Assembly (NCBI GenBank): GCA_964030785.1
Contig: OZ034970.1
Span: 18,410,911-18,474,910, forward strand
DNA from: Siderastrea siderea
Lineage: Eukaryota; Cnidaria; Anthozoa; Scleractinia; Rhizangiidae
Length of the DNA: 64,000 nucleotides
Direction of reading: 5' to 3'
The number at the start of each line of letters is the position of its first letter. Position 1 is the first letter of the stretch. The notes under the pieces are model-generated. The model had not been told where the DNA came from and did no database searches. It saw nothing but the letters and a program-made list of their open reading frames with translations. Positions 1 through 11,700 of the stretch are shown here, piece after piece. The position numbers and the translations under genes were made by a program.

Positions 1-52
1 ACGCAGTGCTACCATGGGGATCCGCCCTATCAAGTCCAAGCAATGCCAATAT

Positions 53-290
53 CTTTTTTTATAGAGAAAACCAGGCCAGGTGACCCAGTGTGAGAGCCAA
101 TCACTTTTTTGAAAGGAGGGGGTACCCCCCTTATAAAGGAAACCAGGTCGGGTGACCCAGTCTGAGATCCAATCACTTTTTTGAAAGGAGGGGGTACCAC
201 CTTCATAAAGAAAACTAGGTCAGGTGACTCAGGCTGAGAACCAATCACTTTTTTGAAAGGAGGGGATACCCCCTCCCCTCCCCCTCGTTT
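53..290. repeat. 72-bp tandem repeat, about three copies
   Basis: The block GAAAGGAGGGGGTACC recurs at 111, 183 and (as GGGGATACC) 255, a period of 72 bp, each unit also holding GTGACCCAG-like and CCAATCAC words. It lies just upstream of a TATA box and a decayed gene. The right end of the Polinton at 53.9-54.06 kb has a comparable 68-bp array with GGGGATACCCCCC, also followed by a TATA box. This suggests, without proving it, that the array belongs to the terminal region of an older Polinton. Confidence 0.8.
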
Positions 291-320
291 CCATCAACCT
301 TTTCAGAGGATCTAGAGAAA

Positions 321-331
321 GGTATAAAAAT
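321..331 (+). promoter_or_regulatory. TATA box of the decayed gene at 366
   Basis: GGTATAAAAATGGG lies about 40 bp before the ATG at 366. It matches the TATA boxes that precede several genes in the Polinton at 36-55 kb. Confidence 0.6.
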
Positions 332-365
332 GGGAAGCCCCGGAGCCATTTATTTTCATTTTGCC

Positions 366-884
366 ATGAATCCTGAAAAGATTGAAAAGATTTTACATAA
401 AGCGGCAACCCTGACGGCCTTGGTGAGAGATCAAAGTTTCGAGAAGTTCGCAGCCCAGTTAGAAAGATAAGACTTGGTAGCAGAATCCATTAAAATTTAC
501 CCACAGTTTACATGGGCCTGGTACATTGAAGGATTGAACTCTGTGGCCTGTCTGTAGCCCCTAATTGGGGAAATCGTCATGGGCGGTGGATTTAAGCCGT
601 ACTGGGATTGGTTGCTGCTCGAAATACAAGATCGTATTGAGGACATAGCTCCTCGTTAAATTCATCGTGAGCCTCTTGAAAAGGTAGACAACGAACCATG
701 GCTTCATTATTGTTTTGTGTGTAAAAAGGAAGAGTACGGATTGCCGTTGACACCCTGTTGTCAAAAACCAGCGTTCTACCAATGTTTTCCCGCTCCAGTT
801 CGCATTGAGCCCGGCTTACGTCCCATTTGTTTTATGTTGGATCTTGACGGTTACATGGTTCTCAACAAAAGGTTTAATATATAG
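366..884 (+). pseudogene. decayed zinc-binding protein gene with three in-frame stops
   Basis: One reading frame runs from the ATG at 366 to 884, interrupted only by TAA at 468, TAG at 555 and TAA at 657; no frameshift is needed. The frame keeps a protein-like composition throughout (an N-terminal helix, a PYWDWLL segment, then a Cys cluster with CFVCKK, PCC and QCF). All three stops could have arisen by C-to-T change of CAA/CAG or CGA codons. It is cut at about 875 by a repeat element; plus-strand coding-like sequence resumes at 4948. I do not recognise the family. Promoter layout and the nearby copy-1 Polinton remnant suggest it is a Polinton accessory gene, which is inference. Confidence 0.5.
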
Positions 885-3800
885 ATTTAGCCAAGCCTAA
901 CAGCGGAGCCGCGAAGGAATAAACTGGTGTTCGTTTCTCAAAAATAGTCCTGAAACTTTTCGGTCTGAAATATATTTCGGGGCTTTTTTTGGCTCGTTCA
1001 CTTTCGAAAAGTGTTTCTCAAAAAGCTTGAAAGTGTTCCGAATTGTCCTCCAATACTTTGGGGATCTGTTCTGTAAAACCAAGCTCGAAAGGTCATTCTA
1101 GAGGCTGAGCACAGCTTGATTATTTTTTTTTCGGGCATCAAACTGAACACAGTTTACTCACGAACCGTGTTGCTTGGTGTTTGTAATGTTTCCATATCCT
1201 GTCATTAACTGTCAAGGCTTGTCAATTCTCCTTGGATTATTGGCTGTTCGCTTGAATGAACTTGAAACGGCGCTCATTTGCAAAAACAAAATAAAAATTA
1301 TTCGACTGTTTAAATGGGTTATCTTCATCGCGTTCGGATGTTAACAAATAACATGAACTGCCACTAAATAAAAATATTACTCTGGTCAAAAATTTATACT
1401 GACATTTCACCGGCATTTTACTGGGATTACCCGAAAGAAAGGATCTGGGGAGCTTCGAAGCACTTGTAATAAACTTATCGAAGAAATGTTCGCGTAGGAA
1501 CACACATTACTTACCGGATAAAATAGCTTTAAACTCAAAACTGCTTCGCTTATAGTTATTTAAGTAACCCTTATATTTCGTTCTCTAACTTGAGTCCATC
1601 GAGATTGAAAACAAACAAACAAACACGGTCCAAACATTCTTAAACTCTGTGGCATAAGTTTTGCGGCTGCAAATTGTCTGAAATTAGAGCGTTTTTAAAA
1701 ATGCACAGAACTGTTTTTGGAAGCTTTTCGGATGTAATAGGTTTAAACCGACAACTGCTTCGCTTATAGTTTTTCAAATAACTGTTATATTTCGTTCTCT
1801 AACTAGAGACCATGAAGATTCAAAACAAAGAAACACCATACACACTTTAATTAAATTATGCCGGCATAAGTTTTGCGGATGCGAAGTAAGCCTATATAAA
1901 GTTAGGCGCTTTGAGGAACGCACAAAACTGTTTTCGCAAGCTTTTGGAATAAAATAGCTTTAAACCGACAACTGCTTCGCTCAAAAGATTATTACTATTG
2001 AAAACTTCTAGGACAAGAAAATCGACAGTTGCACAAAGAGATGGACCGGACAGTCAAAATTGAAAGCAAAGCTTGTGCAGTTGTCTTGCGACTGTGCTTA
2101 GACCTACTGTTATGAATAAACAAACACAAAATAATGGACAGAGAAATCATTTTTGAAAAACGTTTATTCGAAAACCCATAAGTTTATACTTAAATGCAAT
2201 TCGCGTTACAGTTCCAAATTCGTAGGTCAGTCCACACTAGTGAAATCGGCTGAGCATGGCAAAATATTCAAGAATCTGTCTCAAATCTCAGCGCGTTTTC
2301 TAATAATTGCTTAAAGTCAAAAGTAAATGACACATTTCTAATGGCATAAATCAAATTTCCATTTCAAAACGTAATTTCTTTCACCGTAATACTCGAAATC
2401 ATGTACCTTAGACCCTTTAAAAACTTCACTTACTCGGTTGTGTTTCAGAACAGGGCTAACTCTCCGCCGTGAAGAAAACAAAGCCATGAAGTCCTTTGAA
2501 GGCAGCTTTCGTAACTTGAACTTTTCGCCTTCTACAGTATTCTTTTGAACTTTTTCTTTCCATTTATAGATATTAGTACTCTCGAACAATCGTTAAATGC
2601 TTAAGAAGCTTAGAGCGGTTTTCAAATGAGTGTCGTAAAACCAAAACCAAAGTTATTACCCCAGCCAATCACAACAAACACAAATTACTCAATGAACCAA
2701 TCAGAACTCGAAGCAAATACATGTAACCGGCTCCAAGCGCGGGAAAACGCGTGCGAGCAAGTGGTGATTGGTTTGAGTTTTACTTCTGATTGGTCGTGAA
2801 AGTGGCGCGAGATTTTTTAACCAATCACAGAGCGAAGTAAAGCAAAACCAAAGCAAACCGTGAATTGCTTTCGACACTCAATTTGAAAACCGCTCTAAGC
2901 TTTTAAAGAAACTTCTTTTTCAAAAGCAACGATGGTCATGCGATTTCCCGCCAAGAAAAACGCGGGTTGCCCAAAGGCACCGCACGATTTCCCGCCAAGA
3001 AAGATGGCATTCTCTACCCCCGTCGGGTTGACTTGGCACTCCCCTCCCCCTCCCAGAGTCTTGCGGACGGACGGACGGACGTACGGACGGACGGCCACGT
3101 GACTATTACGTCACAACCAAAATTTCTCAGCTTGATAGGTTACCAGGAGGGAGTGATGAACTTGGGCCTGGGCACAAGCGCCGGTATTGGCGAATGAAAA
3201 ACCGAGGTGTCTGGCCATCGTGACGTCACATATTAGTCTGCCCGGAAATTCAAAGGAAAGTTAACAAATGGCTTCCTCGCAAATGGTTACAGTCCAGTTT
3301 CTCAAAAAGAACAGAGCAAAACAATAAAAGAACGAAAGGTATGCTGCATGCTATAACATAAAAAGTATTCTTAATGCAAATTGGTCCTCAAAACAAAATA
3401 ACAAATTGGCGATAAGACTCAAAAGATTTCATGGACGCTTTGGTCGATCGATTGAAATCGTGATCAAGATCACCTTTCAGAAGCTGTATCTCACAAACCC
3501 TAAGATGTGTCGCTTGGAGACAAAAACATAACTTTTATATGTATAAACTCTTTCCAATTTTAGGAAAATAAAATTGCGTAACAATTTCATTAAAATGATC
3601 AGTGGCTTTAAACATCATTAAAATGTGGAGAAGAATACTCCAATACAAAGAAACGTTTACTGTGAATTCATGTGCTTGGTTCGAAGTTAATAATGGGCCA
3701 CAGTAATTCCTTACTTTGCTAAACTATCTTGTAAAAAACGACAAAGATGACAACATTTGCTGGAGGCGAGGCAAAACAGCTGACGCGCCGGCTTTCCGGC

Positions 3801-4947
3801 CAAATTTGTGCTGATCTCTTATTGAATAATTATAAAAAACCACAGTCTATCTGAAACGCCAACTTTCTCAGGTTACTGATGTTAAGGGTTAACAAGGCTC
3901 TCTCTTTACTAGAATGGTCCTCAGTTTGACTGTTTTAAAATTTATTAATCTTTGAAAATCAAATGACAGGACCAATTCAATTTATTTGCGAAACGGTCAT
4001 CGTCAGTTGTGGATCAAGCAGACGGTCAAACTCTTTCTAAAACACTGTGCAACCTGGACAGCAACTGAATCTAGAGGAAACTGGAGGTATTGAGAATAAA
4101 TCACTGAATCATCGATCCAAATGGTACTCAAATATATCTATTAGTTTTCATAAAAAAGTACAGAACCAGATCAGCGAAGACTTGTTTCCTTGGGCGCCCG
4201 CATAATTTGCGAGCTGATTCAGATTTTTATGTTGTTCTGCAAAAGTGTAGTTTACACGGGTTAAATGAGGCTGCAAAATTTACTAAGTTCGATTACTCTT
4301 TCCCTAGCAATTAAATATCACCATTCTTTCCTTATACGGAAGATGGAAGCAAATACTAATACTTTAAGAGCTAAACATACCCTTCTAGGTTCGCCTTCTA
4401 TTATACTCAGCTAAACAAACGGACTGATCATTTTTTTGGCAAATACTATACCACTTGTCTCAACTTGGGTACTTTTGTTAAACTATAGGCTAGTCCGTAG
4501 CCAAGTTTCAAGTTTCCCTGTGGTATATAACTGAAAAAAACACACTTTTTCAGACGCGGACAATAACAAATTTCCCGCATAATTCTTCGATCGCGGAGAG
4601 TAAACGTGACTCTTCAAACATCATTCAAGGGGGGTTTTTACGTTAAGACAAAGAGCCACTTACCTATATCGAAAAAAGGGATGACTAAAATTCCATTACC
4701 CAAGAAAACAAGCTTAGCTGAAAGCTTAATAGCACAAAAAATACGTTTGTAGCCCGAACCCTAACATCAGTTTGCCAGCGCCATTTTTGAAGACTCGGCA
4801 AACTCGCGCGCTTTTCACGTCGTGACGTCACGATGGCCAGACACCTCGAACCAGCCGAGCGACGAGTTCATCACTCCCTCCTGTAGGTTACCAAATTTCC
4901 TTAGCAATGGAGCTCCGCTGGCGGGCTTTGCCCGCAGGCTCCGCTAT
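875..4947. mobile_element. non-autonomous repeat family, copy 1 (interrupted by a hAT element)
   Basis: Sequence from TAATATATAGATTTAGCC to GGAGCTCCGCTGGCGGGC...GGCTCCGCTAT is shared with 34179-35739 (copy 2). An inner part recurs at 58344-58640, and the last roughly 65 bp recurs inverted at 31893-31955. Copy 1 splits the decayed gene at 366. The short frames inside that both copies share (2338-2589 and 35150-35464, minus) contain similar peptides but no recognised transposase, so it is classed as non-autonomous. The interior holds a (GGAC)n tract near 3063-3093. Superfamily is unknown; the 3' end GGCTCCGCTAT is fixed by three copies, the 5' end by two. Confidence 0.7.
3144..4883. mobile_element. 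hAT-type DNA transposon, non-autonomous, 8-bp TSD
   Basis: The element begins CAGGAGGGAGTGATGAAC and ends with its reverse complement GTTCATCACTCCCTCCTG. It is flanked by a perfect 8-bp duplication TAGGTTAC (3136-3143 and 4884-4891). A further inverted block containing GTGACGTCACGATGGCCAGACACC lies just inside each end. An 8-bp TSD with CAGG-type termini is the hAT signature. No open frame for a transposase is present in the 1,740 bp. Copy 2 of the host repeat lacks this insertion, which confirms the borders. Confidence 0.9.
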
Positions 4948-5931
4948 GACACGTGAAGTGAGATGGTGTGACATGCATGGAAGTGTGGTGACTTTACATT
5001 TTGAGTTACCCGTTCCCTATGGAGGATTATCACCCAAAGACAACAACCTATTGTTAAGATGTTGTATGAAAAATATTCTACCCACCATCAATGGTTGGTG
5101 GCCTATAAGGGGGGTCATGTGGAAAAGGATTTGTTGACCAAGATGAGGATTCCCCATGTGGATTTGAAATTTTACAGATGCCCTAAATGTAATGAACTGT
5201 TCTGTAAGGGTGCTAAGTCCATGTTGGATTGTGGTCATCACATGCATGCTCCTACCCACTGCCCCAAAGTGAAATGTTTTTGTTTTTGCAGTGGTTGACT
5301 CTACACCACGTTTGATTGTTTTCATTTTCACTTAGGTATTTGAGGAATTTGAAGGAACGGATTACTGGCACCGTTAACAATGTAGAGGTTGTTATCGTAC
5401 TCTGAAATTTAAGAATGTGATGCTTTCACCTAGGTCCACGAAATGCTTTTTTTTTTTACTTTTTTGATTGACACTTAGGTGCATGAGGACTTTCATCGCT
5501 ATGTTTGGTTCCGTCGCCATTATCCAAACTTTAGAAGATTTGTGAGGTTCTTAGGCTTTTTGACCCCGGCAGCTTTGGAACGACAAGGTTTTATATGATT
5601 CGACTGTATGGATGCTTGACCCTGGGGCCTTCAAAAATACATGCGGAGTTCAATTACCTACAAAGTTTTGTTTGTTTGACACTAAGGTGCACAAAACACT
5701 CCTTCCCATTTGAGTAGATTGCCCTGCTGTACCGGTGCAGCTCATGTTCTTAAAGGAATCCGTATTTGGAGGAGACTTAAATCAACTTTTTACTTTACAA
5801 TAACCCTAGGTACTTCGTCATTTGAGAAGAGCGCTGTATTGGCGCTATGTTCACTGTGCGGAGTGTTATCATGTATATAAACTGAAGGATGTACTACCAC
5901 ACGTTGAAGAATCTTCATTTGTTTTGTTTTA
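4948..5931 (+). pseudogene. decayed gene with repeated Cys-pair modules
   Basis: Two plus-strand frames joined by a shift near 5045 give a peptide with YRCPKCNELFC and a CGHH-HAPTHCPKVKC cluster (frame 5059-5298). Downstream are four segments that each start after an AG in a CACTTAG-GT-like context (about 5332, 5479, 5689, 5810). The first and last align (V-FEEFEG-YW...CRGCYRTLKFKNVM against VLRHLRRALYWRYVHCAECYHVYKLKDVL-like), with a CxxC pair and a lysine-rich tail; the other two are more diverged. Stops break the first. This looks like a set of duplicated exons or a multi-finger protein, now degenerate. The family is not recognised. It may continue the gene at 366, since both lie on the same strand either side of the repeat insertion. 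Confidence 0.4.
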
Positions 5932-6000
5932 AAAAATAACGTATATTTTAACTAATAAAATGTATATTGTTTGTCTCACGATGTGGTCACTTGAGTTGAA

Positions 6001-6047
6001 GATCGCGACGTTTCGACTGCTTACTGCTAGTCTTCATCAGGCGATGA
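6001..6047 (-). ncRNA. hammerhead ribozyme of the PLE, left inverted copy
   Basis: Read on the minus strand: a 5-nt strand ATCGC, the core CTGATGA, a stem-II hairpin closed by GACT/AGTC, GAAA, then CG, TC and the closing strand GCGAT pairing with ATCGC. This is the conserved hammerhead core with helix I at the open end and an extremely short helix III (ACGT). Such minimal hammerheads are known in Penelope-like elements. It differs from the right copy only in the stem-II loop and flanks. Confidence 0.8.
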
Positions 6048-6111
6048 GTCGACTGGTTGCGCGTCACCATATGAATCACAATGGTCGGCTGTGATTGGTG
6101 CGTTTCGATCC

Positions 6112-7169
6112 TCATTGTTCCGCAGTAAATGTGGTTTCCCGAGAGGTCCAATTTGAAGTTCTTCCCTCGGCGGTTCGCTGATGTACCGGTCTCCTGTTGT
6201 GTTTCTTGATCGTTGGTATCCACGCCTCAGGAAATTCAATTCCGTTGTCCCTATTGATGTTATCAGGGTGAAGTCTTACGTAGATAGCTTCCTTGACCTT
6301 TCGGGCGTACCAGTGTGAGTCTCCATCAATAAACTTTACCTCGTTCCAAAGCGGGTGGTGGCCGGTCTTATTGGCGTGCTCAGTAACGGCGGAGGTCTGG
6401 GTACGGGCGAATCGTATATCCCTGTCATGCTCTTTGATCCTCTCCTGCATAGATCTTCCTTTTTCGCCAATGTAGACTTTTCCGTATTCACAGGGAATCC
6501 TGTAGACTACGCCATCTTGGTTTGCCGGATCGACGGTGTCTTTTGGGCGCACTAAATGTGACCTAAGTGTCGTGTCGGACTTGAAGATGGCACTAATACC
6601 TTGTTGTTGTAGGCAGCGGCGAAGAGGTTCTCATACTCCTTTGATATACGGCAAAACCGCGGTGGACTTAAACTCTGTCTCAGGCTCTACCCTGGGGGCT
6701 GCTTTTCTTCTTCTGGTGAGCTTCTGCACGAAGGAGGAGGGATAACCGTTAGAAACAAGGACAGATGACAGATGTTTCTTTTCCTCAGAAATGACTGATG
6801 GTTTGGTCACGAGGCGCTTCGCCCGGTCGTACAGACACTAAACAATACCGCGTTTTACTGATTGGGGGTGGTGCGAATCATACGCCAAGCACTGATCAGT
6901 GTGAGTTGATTTTCTGTAGACGCTGGTGGTAAGGCGGCCATCCGGTTCTCTAGAAACTGACGTGCCAAGAAAGGCGATCTTATTCTCTTTCTCGATTTTC
7001 ATAGTAAAGCGGATGGTGGGTTGCTGACTGTTGAGATGGTGTAAGAAGCAATCAACATTACCGCGATCAAGGATGGTGAAGGTGTCATCAACGTAGCGCT
7101 TCCAGATCTTGGGCTTGTGAGGTGCAGACTCTATTGCTTGTTCTTTAAAAGCCTCCATGTAGAGGTTAG
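6112..7169 (-). pseudogene. PLE reverse transcriptase/GIY-YIG endonuclease, inverted partial copy
   Basis: The reading direction is right to left. It starts inside the reverse transcriptase with the motif-C block KRYVDDTFTI at about 7090, then a thumb region, then the GIY-YIG endonuclease (VVYRIPC-YGKVYIGEKGRS, QERIKEHDRD, HHPLWNEVKFID). A TAG stop follows the thumb sequence at 6838, and a further break lies in the linker. The same TAG is present at the same codon in the plus-strand copy (13295). The N-terminal half is missing because the copy is truncated at the inverted junction near 7169. The YVDD metal-binding pair is intact here. Confidence 0.8.
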
Positions 7170-7337
7170 TTGCCTGTTAAGGGAGATAAGATATTTGCCA
7201 AGAAAGCAGCTAACAGGCACCCCAGATTTCACGGTGACCAACTCAGTTCACTTCGCATCCATCGTCAGCAGTGAGAAGATTCAAGACCACGAGATCATGG
7301 TGTCCTTCGACATAGAGTCACTATTCACCAACGTTCC
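7170..7337 (+). pseudogene. PLE reverse transcriptase, 5' part split off by the LINE
   Basis: Translates to sequence leading into SFDIESLFTNVP, the motif A of Penelope-type reverse transcriptases, where the aspartate binds metal. The frame stops at the LINE insertion at 7338 and resumes after the duplicated target at 12767. The element is 5'-truncated: nothing upstream of about 7170 on this strand belongs to the reverse transcriptase. Confidence 0.75.
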
Positions 7338-7414
7338 GGGGATTGGGGAGAGCGTCATGGAGTGAAGACGTGACAGAAGGCGCTCCGCAAACCGGACAAT
7401 TTTTATCGTGTTGA

Positions 7415-8301
7415 ATGCCCATGGGATCATCGCTTTTTACTCCAAAGAGGAAGAATAGGAATCGCAGTAACTTGGAGCCTTCCCCAGAAGATAACAAGAG
7501 ACTTAGAGAGTGTAACTCTCCTGCCGAGTTATCGAGGGACGAAGAAGCAGTCATGGATGCTATCGCTAGCAAACTCGACGTCGTGCTTTCTAAGCTATCA
7601 AACCTGGAAACCCAATTTGATGAGTTAAATGTTGTAGTCAAAGGTTTGCAATGTAAAGCAACTTCCTTAGAAGTGGACGTTGACTCAGTCAAAACCAAGC
7701 AGAAAACTTTAGACGACAATTTCACTTCCATGGGGAAAAATGCCGTATTTGTCGACGAACAACTAAAGAAGTTGCACAGTGAGTCTGTTAAAACCAACTA
7801 CGACGTCAGCGAAAGCCGTAATAAGCTACTCTATTTAGAGGCTTACAGTCAGCGAGAAAATTTGGAATTTGAAGGCATCCCAGAAAGAAACTCACAGCAG
7901 ATACCGGAGGAAGAAAATGGAACCGGTCAACAGGGTAAAGCGCCGGCTGAAAACACCCAAGGTGTTAACTGAGTTCTTGGAGAATGTTCTAGGAATACAA
8001 GACGCACATGGTATAGAATTTCAACGCGTGCACCGTTTAGGAAAGCCGAGAAAGGAAAACGATAAGGACAGAGTCATCATTGCGCGCTTCCTGAGGTATA
8101 AAGACAGAGAAAGAGTGTTTAAATGTGGCCGAAGACTCAAGGACACCGAATATGTATGAAGACCTCCCAAAAGAAATACACGAGATGCGAAAACGTCAAA
8201 GAGAGAAACTAAAGAAAGCCAGAGAGGATGGAAAACAAGCCTATTTTAGCAAATCCGAACCAGACCAACTATACATCAACGGTAAATACGTACAGACGTA
8301 A
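7415..8301 (+). pseudogene. LINE ORF1 nucleic-acid-binding protein, frameshifted
   Basis: The first frame (7415-7972) begins with a basic N-terminus and then a long coiled coil (LDVVLSKLSNLETQFDELN and following heptads). The second frame (7869-8159) gives a domain with EFLENVLGI, FQRVHRLGKPR and VIIARFLRYKDRERVF, which matches the RRM-like core of L1 ORF1 proteins. A third frame gives the C-terminal domain with DLPKEIHEMRKRQREKLKKA, ending at TAA 8299. Frames change near 7900 and 8155. In the family the protein forms coiled-coil trimers and coats the LINE RNA. Confidence 0.8.
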
Positions 8302-8755
8302 GAGTTACGCTTTATTTATTTAGTTTACCTTGGTAGGTCTTACAATTATTCATTCTTTTATTTTTTATTTAATGTATGCCAATTAGGAGGTAAGACTCGC
8401 GAAAAGTTGTGTTACTGCGAGTCCAACCCTTTGGGGTTACGCTTTGTCTAATTAACATCCCATGGGCGTTCCCTATTCTTCTTTTAAAATTTTTTCACAT
8501 TCCGGTGAGAGGGCTGCGGGTTAATGTTGCGTATGAGGCGATTGATCGTGCTCGTTAACAGTTTCTCTGGAGCAAAAGGTATGTGGTTCTTTTTTTGTCT
8601 CAACGTTGTTTACGCCCTCGATTCCTGTTTCTGTTATGTTTTGTGTACAGTTGCTTTATCACAGCCGCAGTCATTTAAAATCCAAATTCAAACCACTAAG
8701 TACCTTTCTTTATTTCCTGCTGCCTGCTATAAACTTTATAAAAGTAATTAGCCAT

Positions 8756-11700
8756 ATGAACAATAATGTATGCTTTAATGTTCTGTCTTCAAATGTCAGA
8801 GGAATTCGGGATCTCACCAAACGCAAATCGATTTTCACATGGGTTCGGAACCGAAAAGCGGACACTATTTTCTTACAAGAAACCTTAAGTACGTCCGATG
8901 TGATTGATAGTTGGAAATACCAGTGGCCGGGAGACATATATTATTCACATGGATCTAATCATAGCAAAGGCGTTCTCGAGTTAATACGTGAGACCTTGCA
9001 ATTTGAATTGAGAGCAGTTAAAAAGAACACTCAAGGTAGATTCGTCATTGTCGAAGCGTTAGTCCAAGAATGTCCTGTGTTGTTGATCAATATTTACGCC
9101 CCTAACAAAACCAATGAGGCTACAGATTTTTACGAAAATCTTCGGTCTGCTTTGTTTGAGAGCGATTATGATCAGGATTACAAGATCGTTATAGGAGGTG
9201 ATTTTAACGCCCCATTGAATTTTCAATTGGACAGCTACGGAAGTAAAACCGAAAAAAGAGAGGTAGTTACAAAAATTTGTGAGTTAATATTAGACTTCAA
9301 CCTCGTAGACATCTGAAAAATAAGAAATCCCAATAAAATGCGGTACACATGGAAACAAAAGAAACCCGTAATCCAACGTCGGCTAGATTATTGGCTAATA
9401 AGCGATGATTTTCAAGATGACGTTGATAACACAGATATAATTTGGGCAATCAAAACGGACCATGCTGCTATAGTGCTTCACATTAACAGTATTGAAAAAC
9501 AACCGCCAGGCCCATCTTACTGGAAGTTTAATTCTAGTCTTCTAGACGACCGAAATATATTGACCTTATAAAAGATAACGTTCCCTTGTGGTTAACGGAA
9601 TTTACAGAAGTCTTAGTTAAAAGCCTTTTGTGGGATTTAATTAAATATAAAATAAGACAATTAACAATGAAATATAGCAAAACAAAGGCACGAGAAAGGA
9701 GAAGCCGTCTTTGTGAAATTGAAAAGAAATTAAAAGAATGCCAAGAAATTTTTGATGCTAATCCGACGGAGGACAACTCTATAGAGCTTGAAACGATTAC
9801 ATGCGAATATAATTCTCTGTACGACTATATTACCGAAGGCCACGCTATCCGGTCTAGAGTTAATTGGTATGAATATGGTGAGAAAAATAACAAATACTTT
9901 CTAAATCTAGAAAGCCGAAAGATGAGCAATTCATGTGTCCGCAGAATTTTTGATAAACATGGTAAATTAATTACCAATCCTAAATTAATATTGTCCGGTT
10001 TGCACGATTTTTACAGCGAATTGTACTCTAACCGTGACCTGCCTAACCATCACGTTTTAAGTACAGCATTTCTTGACCACTGTCTCCTGCCAACTCTTAG
10101 TGAAGACTCCAAGAATAACTGTGAAGGCGCTCTTACAAACGCAGAGTGCTTCAAAGCTCTGCAAACATTTCACAACGGAAAGTCTCCCGATGGGTTGACA
10201 GCGCAATTTTATAAAGTCTTTTGGCCAACCCTGGGTCACCTTTTAGTCGACTCCTTAAACTGCTCCTTTGAAAATGGAGAACTGGCGAATTCACAAAAAC
10301 AAGGCATTATTAAACTGATTGAGAAGAAAAGTAAAGATCAAAGATATATCGCCAACTGGAGACCTATTTCTCTGTTAAATGATGGTGTGAAGATCGCATC
10401 TAAAGCAATGACATTAAGACTCGAAAAAGTTCTCTCAGATTTAATCAGTGCTGATCAGTGCACATATGTAAAGGAAGGAACATTTTTGATGCAGTTCGAA
10501 CTATAGGCGACATTATGGATTACACAAAATTACGCAATCTCCCCGGACTCATGGTCACCATCGATTTCGAGAAGGCTTTCGATTCTTTGAGTTGGAACTT
10601 TTTATTTAAGGTCTTGGAAAAGTTCAATTTCTGACAGTCCTTCATTAAGTGGGTACGCAATTTTCATACAAATATATCGAGTTGCATTATGAATAATGGA
10701 ATAGCAACTCCGCTCTTTTCAGTCGGAAGAGAGGTTAGACAAGGGGATCCCCTTTCACCCTATCTACTCATTTTAGCCTCGGAGTCCTTTCTCGCTGCCA
10801 TCAAACAAAACAAAGACATCACAGGCATTGAAGTAGAAGGCAAAGAAATTAAGTGCACTGCCTTTGCAGATGACTTAACTAACTTCCTACGAGATAAAAA
10901 ATCGTATGAAGCGCTGAATTTATTGTTGGATACATACGGCGATTGCTCTGGCCTCAAAGTCAACAAAGAAAAAAAAAGAAGCCTACTGGCTAGGAAGTTC
11001 TCACAAAAATCATGAAACTCTCGATATAAACAAGGTCAACGAACCAATCAAAATACTGGGTATTGATTTTACTTATGATCAGCATAAAAGCAAAGAACTT
11101 AACTTTGACTTAACCTTAAAATCTATTAAAAAGTTTTTGAATTGCTGGCAATGGAGAAATTTAACATTGATCGGAAAGATTCAACTTGTTAAAACTTTCG
11201 CTCTTCCAAAATTCATGTACCGAGCCTCTCTTATTTCTTTTGACAAGGAGATAATTAAAAACATAAATTCGGTGATTTTAAATTTTGTGTGGAAAGGTAA
11301 AGACAAATTAAGAGACTGGCTTTAATCAGTGAATATGAAGATGGTGGTCGTAAGATGCCTCACACTGAATCCTTGATTGCAACACAGAGAATTGTATGTG
11401 TCAAAAGGTACTTTGACGACAGCGTCAGGCCATGGAAAGTCTTCTTATCTCATTATCTTAAGAATGTAGGATCAGAATTTCTCCTCAAATGCAATTTTAC
11501 CTTCTCTACCCTGTAAATTACCAATTTTTTACAAAGAATGTCTTGAAGCTTGGTCCGATTTTAAAAGTTGTACACCTGTTACAAGACAGGACATTTTAAA
11601 TGAGATTATTTGTAACAACCAAAACCTCTTGATCAATAAACAATCAATATTTAATAAGAAAATTAAGGAGGCGGGTTTTGTACATTTGGGAGATATCCTT

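Noticed and set aside
366..884. Stop-codon reassignment as explanation of three in-frame stops
   Set aside because: Other genes nearby use TAA, TAG and TGA as normal stops; decay is simpler.
3063..3093. (GGAC)n tract as a regulatory array
   Set aside because: A simple microsatellite that both copies of the repeat family carry in similar form.
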